Part shown: positions 54,314-63,188 of the stretch, piece by piece | Layout of the letters: every line of letters starts with the position of its first letter | Position numbering within the stretch: position 1 is the first letter of the stretch | Assembly (NCBI RefSeq): GCF_001761485.1 | Contig: NC_090774.1 | Location: 62,001-126,000 of the forward strand | Source: Yarrowia lipolytica | Lineage: Eukaryota; Ascomycota; Dipodascomycetes; Dipodascales | Direction: 5' to 3' | DNA length: 64,000 bases | The notes under the pieces: generated by a model | The model's input: only the letters and a program-made list of their open reading frames with translations | Database searches by the model: none | Told to the model about the DNA's origin: nothing | Position numbers and translations under genes: made by a program

Positions 54314-54910
54314 ATGGCCAAGAGAATCAGCCGACCCACAAATCTGAAGAGCAAACCACGACCTCTGCCAGTCGACATGCTGGTTCCTGCCGACAAGGCT
54401 CGAGGGTGAGTTGAAGGAGGGAGGTGCAATAAGAGAGCAGTATTGATGATCTGGAGTGTACACAGACCTTGCCACAGCGACACAGATACGATGAACGTAC
54501 CGCTCTAGAGAACCAACACTAGAGCTTGAAGCTTTTTTGTTTACTGGTTTTTGCCTCACAGTCGCGCCATAGGATCTTGGTATATAGACGCTACCACAGT
54601 CTTGTGATACACTGCGGTACACTTGTGCTAAGCTTGGGTGAACTGTGTTTTGACATTGCTCTCATTATTCGACTTCTAACACAGATTCAAGATGATCCTG
54701 CTGTCGCTCCCTTTTGTGGTCCTCTCGTCAGTCATTCTCTACAAGCGTCTATACATGGGAGAGGACAAGCGCGTTCAGATTGGTGAACAGACAGAGGAGG
54801 GCATCCGATGGTTCACGCCTGAGGAGATTAAGAAGAAGGACGAAGAAAAGATCTTCACCAAGGTCTTTGGAAATGAAGACTGGCTCAAGAACAGCAGGAC
54901 TAACAACTAA
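54314..54910 (+). CDS. Small single-pass membrane protein, two exons, function unknown
   Basis: Exon 1 is 54314-54405 and exon 2 is 54685-54910, giving 105 residues. The intron splits a glycine codon and has consensus ends (GTGAGT ... CTAAC-AC-AG). The protein begins with a basic, proline-rich stretch (MAKRISRPTNLKSKPRPLPV) and has one membrane segment (about 34-49, MILLSLPFVVLSSVIL). A polar tail with EQTEEGIRWFTPEEIKKKDE follows. The layout would suit a small mitochondrial inner-membrane or ER protein, but I do not recognise the family. Two coding exons in frame across consensus splice sites make the model strong even without homology. Confidence 0.8.
54406..54684 (+). other. Intron of the small membrane-protein gene
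   Basis: The 279-bp phase-2 intron has donor GTGAGT and acceptor CTAACACAG. Confidence 0.85.
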
Positions 54911-55192
54911 TCCACCCACATATTCGTCTGTATTCTGTATATAATATATATTTTTCGATGCTATAGAAATGGTGTGTATACGTAGCACTGCCAGAGCGCT
55001 TTGAAAACTGTAGAATTGAAAAAAGATCCATATCCCTCGGTACTGTACCTGTACCTCATCAACAATCCTCCTGGTCAAAGGCTTTGTGTGATTTGTAGTC
55101 AAGGGGACGACCTCCTGTCACACTTAGAATCAAAGCCTTAAGCTACGTCCCCACCATAGGCCACGGTCAACGCGATCTATGGTTGAGAATTC

Positions 55193-57331
55193 CTACCGGA
55201 CCACTGGTTTGGCGATACGCACGCCAGCGTTGGCAAGAGACATACCATCACGAGAAGAAGCACCTCTAATGCCTTCCCGAGACACTCGTCCAGAGTGGTA
55301 CGAGTTGTATCCTTCTCTTGACACTGCTCGAGGAGTACTGGGAGGCATCAGAGATTGACGCTTCACAGGTGAAGGGAGAAAGGAGCTTCGGCGACTGTTG
55401 CTGCTTGTGCTGGACTCGCTACGTCGCCTAGAGGCGTCGGTCAGGACGGGGGTGTCGCTAACCGACCGCATACCTGAAAGACCGGCAGCTCCAGTTCCTG
55501 AGTAACTCAGACGAGGCTTTCGAGTAGGAGTAGCCAAGGGGGTCGCGTAGGAGCCTAGTCTAGATGACGATCGGCTGGCAGGCCGGTTTGGAGAAGGTAG
55601 GGGAATGAGAGACTGTCTGCTTGAACCGTTAGGCTGAAGAGAAGGAGTCTCACCTAGCTTCACTGTAGAAGTAGAACCGATAGATGATCCAAAAGACGTA
55701 TCGGAACAAGATGATAGCGAGCAGATGGATGCTGAATCGGGAGTGGAAGGTTTGCTGCCCAGTTGGGGGTATCTGTGGAGCAGTCTGTTTGGAGAGTTAG
55801 TAACGGGAATGAAAGATTTAGTTGTCTTGAGACTTCTAAACTTGTTGAAAATGGCAGCATTGGGAATGGGTCCGCTGTTGCAGCCACACTTTGAGTCCTT
55901 AGAGTCCCTCAAAGTGGTCCCTTCGCCTAGAGAAGCTGTAGGAGACTCAATAGACTCCAACGTCTCCATGATGACACTCATATCATGCAACGGAGACTTC
56001 TTGTGTGAACTGGTGGATGGAGGCAACTGAATGTCTTTGAGAGGTACCACTGGCTCCGATGCCTCCAGTGCGTCTGAGTCAGGTGTAGACACAATCACTG
56101 ACGAAGAAGAAGAGTTGGATAAATCAGAAGAGGATATGTTTGCATAGTCGTTTCGCTCCTGAAGCTGTTTGTCGCTTTCAATTTGCTGGTTCAATTTGCT
56201 GCTGTCGATATCTCGAAGTACGTGATTCTCGCTGGTTGAGTGTCGTTTGATCACAGGCTTGGGTGAGAATCTGTCCAGAGACACAACTCGCATATGCAGT
56301 CTTCTATTGACGGGAAACTGGGGTGCGAATGACAGCCGTGGCGAGATGGCTCCATGATCCGATATCTCTGTGGTTTCAGAGCACTCGGAGAAGATTGACG
56401 AGTTGGTAGACAGTCTCTTAGTCGATAGAACCTTAACTTCCTCCACAAACATGTTCTTGTCGTTGCAGACTCGCTGGAGAACAGTCAGTAATGCCGCGTC
56501 GAGATCTTCACCGAGCTGGTCGATGGCCAACTGCAGAATCGAAGACCATTTCTTGGTCGACAACTCCTCATTCACCAATGCAAACTCCCCCTTAAGATTG
56601 TGCCACTGCTGTTCCAGATTGGTCCAGTTCATGTTCACCAGAGATGAAAATGTCGGGAAAATGGGCTCACATCTGGAAGAGAACTGGGCCACCCTCTCGG
56701 GAATGAAACCGAGAGACACAGTCAGCGGCTTAATCTTGGTATCGTTGAGTTGACAGAAGGTCTCCTTGATACTTTTGTCCTGACGAGTCAACCAAGGGTA
56801 TACTTCTTTGGCCACATGGTCGAGTTGGGATGCAGAAATCTGCCCTGTGAAACTAGACTCGAGCCGTTTCTCCTTGATCTCAAAGACCGTGCTCATGCAT
56901 TGACTAATTTCCGCGTCGATATGTCCAATCACTTGTTCACACAGCTCAGTGTACTCAATAGCCACTTCCATCTGGTGACACAGTGTCGCGATTCCCTCCA
57001 ACCTTTCTTTGTCGTGATCTGTATCCTCCGCATTGTGTCCATCATTGTTGTCGATATCATCCTCGTTCCCTGCTGCTAATACAACCAGCCTTGGTGTGTC
57101 TTTGACCAATGCCACAAGCCTTGGTAACAGGTCTGTATGTTCCAAAAACCACTCTCCTTCAGAGGAGCTATTCTTAAGAACTGGTTCCAGCGTGGCCTTG
57201 CGCTGATTGACGAACTCATGCAAGCCAATCGATGATGGTCTAACATAGTCGATATCCCAAGTTTCCCATCCATTCAGTCGAACAAAATCGTCTCTCTGCT
57301 TCTCGAGATTGGAAGCACACGTGGATAGCAT
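55193..57331 (-). CDS. KAR9-like spindle-orientation protein
   Basis: The 712-residue protein has a helical N-terminal half (to about residue 300) with LNGWETWDIDYV, W-x-NLEQQWHNLKGEFALVNEEL and KKWSSILQLAIDQL. This resembles the KAR9 domain, which links microtubule ends to myosin V for spindle positioning. The second half is Ser/Arg-rich and disordered. It carries two SxIP-type motifs that bind EB1/Bim1: KSFIPVTNSP and, further on, RQSLIPLPSPNRP in a basic, serine-rich setting. Both halves fit a microtubule plus-end adaptor. The frame opens upstream with a TTG, and the first ATG is at 57331. Sequence conservation of this family is low, so the call is moderate. Confidence 0.6.
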   Translation of the reverse strand: MLSTCASNLEKQRDDFVRLNGWETWDIDYVRPSSIGLHEFVNQRKATLEPVLKNSSSEGEWFLEHTDLLPRLVALVKDTPRLVVLAAGNEDDIDNNDGHNAEDTDHDKERLEGIATLCHQMEVAIEYTELCEQVIGHIDAEISQCMSTVFEIKEKRLESSFTGQISASQLDHVAKEVYPWLTRQDKSIKETFCQLNDTKIKPLTVSLGFIPERVAQFSSRCEPIFPTFSSLVNMNWTNLEQQWHNLKGEFALVNEELSTKKWSSILQLAIDQLGEDLDAALLTVLQRVCNDKNMFVEEVKVLSTKRLSTNSSIFSECSETTEISDHGAISPRLSFAPQFPVNRRLHMRVVSLDRFSPKPVIKRHSTSENHVLRDIDSSKLNQQIESDKQLQERNDYANISSSDLSNSSSSSVIVSTPDSDALEASEPVVPLKDIQLPPSTSSHKKSPLHDMSVIMETLESIESPTASLGEGTTLRDSKDSKCGCNSGPIPNAAIFNKFRSLKTTKSFIPVTNSPNRLLHRYPQLGSKPSTPDSASICSLSSCSDTSFGSSIGSTSTVKLGETPSLQPNGSSRQSLIPLPSPNRPASRSSSRLGSYATPLATPTRKPRLSYSGTGAAGLSGMRSVSDTPVLTDASRRRSESSTSSNSRRSSFLPSPVKRQSLMPPSTPRAVSREGYNSYHSGRVSREGIRGASSRDGMSLANAGVRIAKPVVR

Positions 57332-58258
57332 GTTATAAGTGTTTGTGTCGTGCAATTACCATGAAACTGGCTGTCGATAGCGTACTATGGCTGAAGTACG
57401 CTTGCTATTGCTATTACTTGTCGAGTGTCAAGTGTCGAGTGGAGTGTCGAGTGTTTGTTTAACGTGTGTGTGTAGTGTCTGTGTGGTGGAGCGCTGTCCG
57501 AGTGGTGTTGCAATGTCCTAGTGGCCTGAAATGCCGTGCTGCCCTCTTATGTTCACCCTGTGTTATGACACGTCTGATAGATATGTGGTTGAGATATCAG
57601 TTGGTATGTAAACCAGCTCTCTGGTAACGTTATGTACGCCAGCACTTGGAGTGCATGTTTCATGCTTCATTGCATTCTGCCTCTGGGACAATCTAAACAT
57701 ACGAAACCTTGGAAGGGAATATGTAAACATAGCGAACACAAAACATAGCAATTGTGTATGCAGGTCAGTGTCAAGTACATGAATAATAATATTGAATCCC
57801 AACCTCAAACACATGAAACAGACCCACATATCACCATCTATTTACCTTGGGTATCACACACTATGTATAGCTGACTGCTCATGCTGTACAGTGCGGCTGC
57901 CTTTACAGTCTCCCCGGCAACGGACCTTAGGCTGTATCACTTAAAGTTGAGTCTAAAAATCGCCCACAAAGAAGTCAAGAATGTTCCGGTTGACAATAAT
58001 ATTCTGCCATATGCCCCATCCCCTTCACCCTGCCTAAGAAAGTACAGCCCCAAACGCGCTGGGCGGTTCACGTATATTGTAAATACACGAACCTCCTTCT
58101 ATGTAGGGGCTTCTCTCCAGGAAAAAACATGGCCTGTCTACAGTTGGCATGTGTGCACCCTAATCCCAAGAACGCACTCAGAGAGGGTGTACATATGTCA
58201 ACTATGTTATCACCGAAAAATATCATTACTTGTACGTCACAATACCATATCTCCTTTT
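57332..58258. other. Intergenic region between the KAR9-like and alternative oxidase genes
   Basis: About 930 bases with the KAR9-like promoter. GTGTCGAGTG-type short repeats occur at 57421-57450. No gene is seen. Confidence 0.55.
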
Positions 58259-59320
58259 TTAGTTAGCAATTTCATCTCGTCTCCATCCGACACTTCGGAA
58301 TGTAGTCAAGTCCTTAGAAGGTTGCGGTCGCCCGTTGTCAATGACGAGCGCAAACGGGTTTCGATCGGAGGTCTGGTGCAGATTTCCGAAAGTGTGATTC
58401 ACTTCACAATGCTTAGCTTCGTCGGCCCGCACATATTGGATTAAATCACGCATGGTACAGTCGTCCTCCATATGCCAGTAGGTTCTGGCGATGTCAGGAA
58501 CTTCCATCGATGCGAGCTCCGGCAGACGTCCGGCGTCAATGTCTTCCAGACACCTGGTGTAGGTGATGACAGCCTCTTCCTCAAGGTAGCCCACGAACCG
58601 ATGACAGGTTGCGGGGGAGATCAAGTAAGATATGAAGAAGAGGTTGTAGAAGATGATCTGACCGATCAGGAGCCCAGTGCGCATCTGTACACTAGGCTTC
58701 TGTAGCTTCAAGAATGTCAGAAGATGCATTCTCTCATTGTAAGCTTCCTCAACCAGAGACTCGATCCAGGCTCTATCACGTCTCAAGGCACGTAGCGAGT
58801 GAAGGTGTCTGATCATCCCGGCCACCATTCCGGGAACTCCAGCAATGGACTCTAGAAACAGGAATCTGTCTAGCCACTGTCTGGTGGTCATACGGAACTT
58901 TGGTAGATGGGCTTCCCCTTCTTTTGGGTGCTTGTAGCCGGTGCATAAGTCGAAAATGATTCTCATGAGGAGAATAGCTCTCAGGGCGACCCGGTCGGAA
59001 AACGTCTCAGTCTTTCGATGATTGACCTCGAGAGCGTCCATCTGCTCCTTGGTGTAGACTGGATGGATCCAAGCGGAGCCTGTGAAGTACTCATGGTGGT
59101 GCGATGAGGTAGCGTAGAGAGACACGTCATCGGGTTTGGAGTTAGCCATTGTGACAACGGAAGCAGCAGTGGATCCATAGGCTGAAGTGGTATCAGTAGC
59201 GAGCTCAGTTGAAGGATTATTCTCGTCTTCATCGTCCGTCGATCTGAACCGTCCCAGAAGGTTTGGGGCTCGAGCATTGACATAGGTCTGGCCTCGGTTG
59301 GCCCAGTCTCTGACAGTCAT
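58259..59320 (-). CDS. AOX1: Mitochondrial alternative oxidase
   Basis: The 353-residue diiron enzyme of the inner mitochondrial membrane passes electrons from ubiquinol to oxygen without pumping protons, giving cyanide-resistant respiration. The N-terminal 60 residues include an Arg-containing stretch suited to import, then an acidic run. The iron ligands are present in order: Glu157 (LFLESIAGVPGM), Glu196 and His199 (NERMHL), Glu247 (LEEEAV), Glu301 and His304 (RADEAKH). A TATA box lies about 60 bases upstream. Yarrowia may have more than one AOX gene, so the number in the symbol is tentative. The gene is intact, without an intron. Confidence 0.95.
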   Translation of the reverse strand: MTVRDWANRGQTYVNARAPNLLGRFRSTDDEDENNPSTELATDTTSAYGSTAASVVTMANSKPDDVSLYATSSHHHEYFTGSAWIHPVYTKEQMDALEVNHRKTETFSDRVALRAILLMRIIFDLCTGYKHPKEGEAHLPKFRMTTRQWLDRFLFLESIAGVPGMVAGMIRHLHSLRALRRDRAWIESLVEEAYNERMHLLTFLKLQKPSVQMRTGLLIGQIIFYNLFFISYLISPATCHRFVGYLEEEAVITYTRCLEDIDAGRLPELASMEVPDIARTYWHMEDDCTMRDLIQYVRADEAKHCEVNHTFGNLHQTSDRNPFALVIDNGRPQPSKDLTTFRSVGWRRDEIAN

Positions 59321-59380
59321 GATATGTCGTGGATTTGTGCGTACTTTAAGAAGGTGAAATTAGAGAAAATGGGCTTTTGT

Positions 59381-59388
59381 TATATAAG
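59381..59388 (-). promoter_or_regulatory. TATA box of the alternative oxidase gene
   Basis: CTTATATA on the coding strand, about 60 bases upstream of the start codon. Confidence 0.65.
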
Positions 59389-60131
59389 ATGGATGTGGTT
59401 TTGTGTCCCTTACATCATGTACAGTAATTATCACAGTGATGGGTTTTGAGTTCCTTATCCACAGCTTAATTTTCACCTGACGGACATCACGCGAAGAGAG
59501 TGACAGGGACGTGAGGTTAATCTTCCGAGTTTGAATTTGACATACTGTAACAACATATTATTGAATTTGCAGAGCCCTTGAACTATTACGGGATAGTCGT
59601 TCCACGTGATCCCTCCATGTGCCACATTATAGGGCATGATATCTGCGCAGTTTCACTTTTTGCAGATTATGCACCACCGTTATATGTGCATGGAGATGGA
59701 GCATCTGGCAGGGCTTGTATGTATACTTTAGGGAAGCGAGATGCAGGATTCTTACAACTGCGCACTGGGCTACAATACATGTACTCTAGGTACTGTAGCT
59801 ACTGTCATGGGGAAAAATCAAACCGCGTAGCAGTGATACACCGATTCACGTGCCAGAATCTTGTGGAATAGGAACAAATCTGGTGCGAGTTCGTGTTGCT
59901 TGTGAGACTCAGGGGTACAAGTATGAGTACGGTGCAAGTGGCTAAGGGGCAGGTATTCGAGCTAGAATAAGTCACTAGATGTACCACTACTCGCACCACT
60001 ACGTCTCTGCTTTAATCTACACTGTTTTAGAGGTTCTATAATGCTGTATTTTTTATGTGTTATAGACCAATTAGTTGGCCTCATGCAAGTCACGTTGGGG
60101 ACTGAATAAATAAGTGTTGAAAATAAATACA
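59389..60131. other. Intergenic region between alternative oxidase and MET2
   Basis: About 740 bases with the alternative oxidase promoter and the MET2 3' end. A plus-strand frame of 97 codons at 59578-59871 has no support. Confidence 0.55.
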
Positions 60132-61583
60132 TCACCACTGGGTGATTTCGACCTCGGCCTCACCAAACAGCGATGACTTGCCCAGCTCGCCCACCTTGGC
60201 CTCCTCCCAGGAGACGCCGTTGGTGTTGATAATGTCGGGCACGTTGGCGGCCAGGAACTCGACAATCTCCTTGTTAATGAGAGCAAAGTCCAGCAGGAAG
60301 GCGTCGTGGCCCTCAGGCGAGTCGATGGTAACCAGGTGCGAGTTCTTAACGTTTGCGGCAATGAGTTCCTGCTCAGCGAATGTGAAAAGTCCGTCAGACT
60401 TAATACCAATGATAAGAGCGTTCTGCTCGAGAGTCTGGAGAGCAGCCTCAACAGATTCGGCTCTCTCTCGAGACACATCATGAGTGTCCAGCTTTCTGGT
60501 GATTGCGATGTAGCAGTTGGCGTCGAATCGCTTTGTGAACTTGTCCGATTGGTATCGGAGGTAGTTTTGGGCTGAGAAGTGGGTGGGTGGCTTCTTCTTG
60601 ACAGCAAGAGGAACAAACGAAGACGAAGAAGAGACAGAAGATGTATCGTCGAGAATGGAACCGTTGGTGCTCACGCTAGAGGGCTGAGAAACACCGTTGG
60701 CAGTGGGAGTGGAGCTACCTTCTTCATCGGCCATCTTCTTTCCTCGCATGTGACCGTCGTTGTGAATGAGCCAATGCTCCTCAGAAGCAGTCTGAGGACC
60801 TCGTCGTTGGGGTCCGTTAATTGTCTTATGTCGAGTTGGGTCGGGCGTGTCTCGTCCAAACTTGTTTTCAAACGAGTCTCTGGATCGGTAGGTCAGCAGA
60901 GCAGCCATTCGAGCGGCTCCGAGGCCCGAGGAGGGCGGATCTTCAAACGAGTAGTACCCGTCGTCGTACTTGGGGTCCGAATAAATGCACTGCCGCTGGG
61001 CCTCTCCCCAGGAAATGCACCAGGCTGAGTGTCGAGCCGAAGTGGCGAGCGCCACAAAGGTCCGCACGTAGTCCTTACCGAAAAAGGCGTACTCCAGCGT
61101 CAGCATGCCGCCCATAGATCCTCCAATGCAACAGGCGATCTGCTTGATTCCTAGGTCGTCCAGCACCAGTCTGTGGATGTTAACGTCATCTCGAACGGTC
61201 ACCAGTGGGAACTCGGGGCCGTAGTATGTGTTCTTATCAGCTCCGGGGGTGTTGTCAGCGGTGCAAGGAGAAGCCGAACCGTAGGGTGATCCGAGGGAGT
61301 TGAGACACACAATGAAGAATCGGGTGGGATCGAACGCTCGGCCAGGGCCAATAAGAGGGCCCCACCAGTCGGAGACGTCAGCGGAACCGGTAAGAGCGTG
61401 GCAAATAACCATGGCGTTATTTCCAGCTTCATTCAGAACTCCCCACGTCTTGTAGGCGATAGGAACATTGTAGATAGTGACTCCGGACTCTAGTTGGTAT
61501 TCGGGAACATGGGCGATTTCCTGGTCCGAGACCAGTCCCGAGAAGGGGTTTTCTTTGACTACTTTAGTCCGTCGGAATTTCAT
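60132..61583 (-). CDS. MET2: Homoserine O-acetyltransferase
   Basis: The enzyme acetylates homoserine with acetyl-CoA, giving the acceptor for sulfide in methionine synthesis. The 483-residue alpha/beta-hydrolase shows KTWGVLNEAGNNAMVICHALTG near the start, nucleophile Ser156 in GGSMGG, Asp397 (GIKSDGLF) and His426 (SPEGHDAF). A Ser-rich, low-complexity insert (roughly residues 265-315) is usual in fungal Met2. The frame is open 74 codons further upstream, but homologs begin at MKFRRTKVVKENPF, so I place the start at 61583. A TCACGTG lies about 430 bases upstream, as expected for methionine regulon control. It works downstream of sulfate assimilation, where MET14 acts. Confidence 0.95.
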   Translation of the reverse strand: MKFRRTKVVKENPFSGLVSDQEIAHVPEYQLESGVTIYNVPIAYKTWGVLNEAGNNAMVICHALTGSADVSDWWGPLIGPGRAFDPTRFFIVCLNSLGSPYGSASPCTADNTPGADKNTYYGPEFPLVTVRDDVNIHRLVLDDLGIKQIACCIGGSMGGMLTLEYAFFGKDYVRTFVALATSARHSAWCISWGEAQRQCIYSDPKYDDGYYSFEDPPSSGLGAARMAALLTYRSRDSFENKFGRDTPDPTRHKTINGPQRRGPQTASEEHWLIHNDGHMRGKKMADEEGSSTPTANGVSQPSSVSTNGSILDDTSSVSSSSSFVPLAVKKKPPTHFSAQNYLRYQSDKFTKRFDANCYIAITRKLDTHDVSRERAESVEAALQTLEQNALIIGIKSDGLFTFAEQELIAANVKNSHLVTIDSPEGHDAFLLDFALINKEIVEFLAANVPDIINTNGVSWEEAKVGELGKSSLFGEAEVEITQW

Positions 61584-62009
61584 GATGGTTGTAGAAGAAG
61601 ATGAAAAGATGTGAAAGTGAGCTTCTGTACCCAAATCAGCTAGGACTATTGGTTTACCAGTGGAGAATAACAGATGACCCGGGTCCTTATGCGAGTCTAT
61701 GTGTGACCTGAAAGCTTGTTGCACAGCTGAAAGATTTGAGCAGTGTAGTGGCGAGTAACCCAAATTTTGTGTAGGCGAAAATGCGACGTTAATGACAAGT
61801 AACACTCGGTGGCAGCCCAGTTATATACATGTTTAGCTGCCTAACAACCTAGATTATTTGTGTTTGACGTTGATCAACTCCCTACCTTGCACCTGAGGCT
61901 TTTTGTCTCATCTTTCACCTCCGCCCCAGAGTTTCTTGCTCTCCGCACCTGTACAATGACATGCAGTTCATCGGCCTGTCTTCATTGTGTTATAAGTGTG
62001 GCTTGCATA

Positions 62010-62016
62010 TCACGTG
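62010..62016. promoter_or_regulatory. TCACGTG motif upstream of MET2 (Cbf1-type)
   Basis: TCACGTG lies about 430 bases upstream of the MET2 start, with the same core as before MET14. The role is inferred. CACGTG is frequent in intergenic DNA of this window. Confidence 0.35.
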
Positions 62017-63028
62017 CGATTAGAAAACCAACGACTACTTATCTCCCAATCACACCGTCCTTAGGTTGTGGCTCAGAGCTCGCAAAACCCAGACCCAAGC
62101 CACACAGGTGCAGAAGCCCACGTCTTAGAGGTGTTCTCCAGTATTTCCCGGCGGAGTTGGTGGACTTTTTTTCTCGCGAGTTTGGCAGCAAGGTGGAGGA
62201 CTTGTACTTCAATGGGTTATAGAGGCTCACTACGATAGTTGTCATAGCCATTGCCATACGTCCCTCAAGGAGGGGGAAGAACAAGAGCAAAAGTTGCCCT
62301 ATATAGACGGTCATAGGATCCACCATACAACGCTTGTAGTTATAGCCACACGAAGACTCCTTCAGACGAGATGCGCTCCAGAACCGGAATGGCTTACAAG
62401 GGTCAACATTGGACGGGGAAAAAATAATAATATCGTCAATAATGTCCAAAAGAGGACCAATTCCAAAAAGTCTGAAAGAAAGCTTCCCCTGCCTAACATT
62501 CTTGGCTTGAAGATTCATGTTTCACGATTCACAAAGTGAGAGGTGTGGCTGCTAGCACGTGTTGAGGGAGTTAGCGGAAAGCTAGTCTTGTGTGGCGGGG
62601 CAGATTAGACCTTGGTGAAGGCCCTGATACGAGCAGCGCCGAGGTGTTTTCCAATGTGGTATGCCTTGTCCAGATACTTGTACTTATTTCTGTATGTATC
62701 GTACTTTTGCCTGACCCTTGTTATTCTTGTGTGTAGTATCTGCACTTACAATTGACCGGTCACCGGTCCGAAGCCGCTTCGGGATACTCAGAGATTAGCA
62801 TTGACTCAATCTTAAAACATACAGTACATGTTGACGAATAATTTCTTGTACTCGCACTTGTAGCTACCAGTACCGTAAATCACATTGAAAAAAGCCACCT
62901 TTCCCGAGTGTTGATTCCTCTACTACGGAGGTACGAACATGGAAATTTTTGATCGCAACGTTGAATTGTTTTACAACGTGTTCTCGGACCACGGCCGAAG
63001 GTGGCAAACAGTAAAACCAGTACTATTG

Positions 63029-63091
63029 CGTGTTTAGCGGGAATCGAACCAAGGGTGTATAGCGTTTGTATCAACTCGGCTTAGTAATCAC
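63029..63091 (-). other. Short tRNA-like sequence with A and B boxes
   Basis: On the minus strand GTGATTA and TAAACAC pair at six of seven positions as acceptor strands. AAGCCGAGTTG resembles an A box, and GGTTCGATTCC is a perfect B box. The total is only 63 nt, and no anticodon arm can be drawn. A run of TTTT follows 12 bases downstream. It lies 98 bases before the RPP40-like start, in antisense. It is a relic or TFIIIC-type site rather than a working tRNA. Confidence 0.3.
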
Positions 63092-63188
63092 GGGCTAAAT
63101 ATGATACATCTGACATGCACGATTTTTGAGATTTCAAGGATCATCTAAACGACGGTGGCCACGACAATCATCAGTATACACAGGGGGC

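Larger units (their letters stand above)
61584..63188. other. Divergent intergenic region between MET2 and the RPP40-like gene
   Basis: About 1.6 kb with both promoters and no protein gene I can support. A TATA-like run (TTATATACAT) lies at 61821-61830 on the MET2 side. A short tRNA-like sequence at 63029-63091 is listed separately. Confidence 0.55.

Noticed and set aside
61584-61805. A 74-codon N-terminal extension of MET2
   Set aside because: Homologs start at MKFRRTKV, and the extra stretch has no conserved features.
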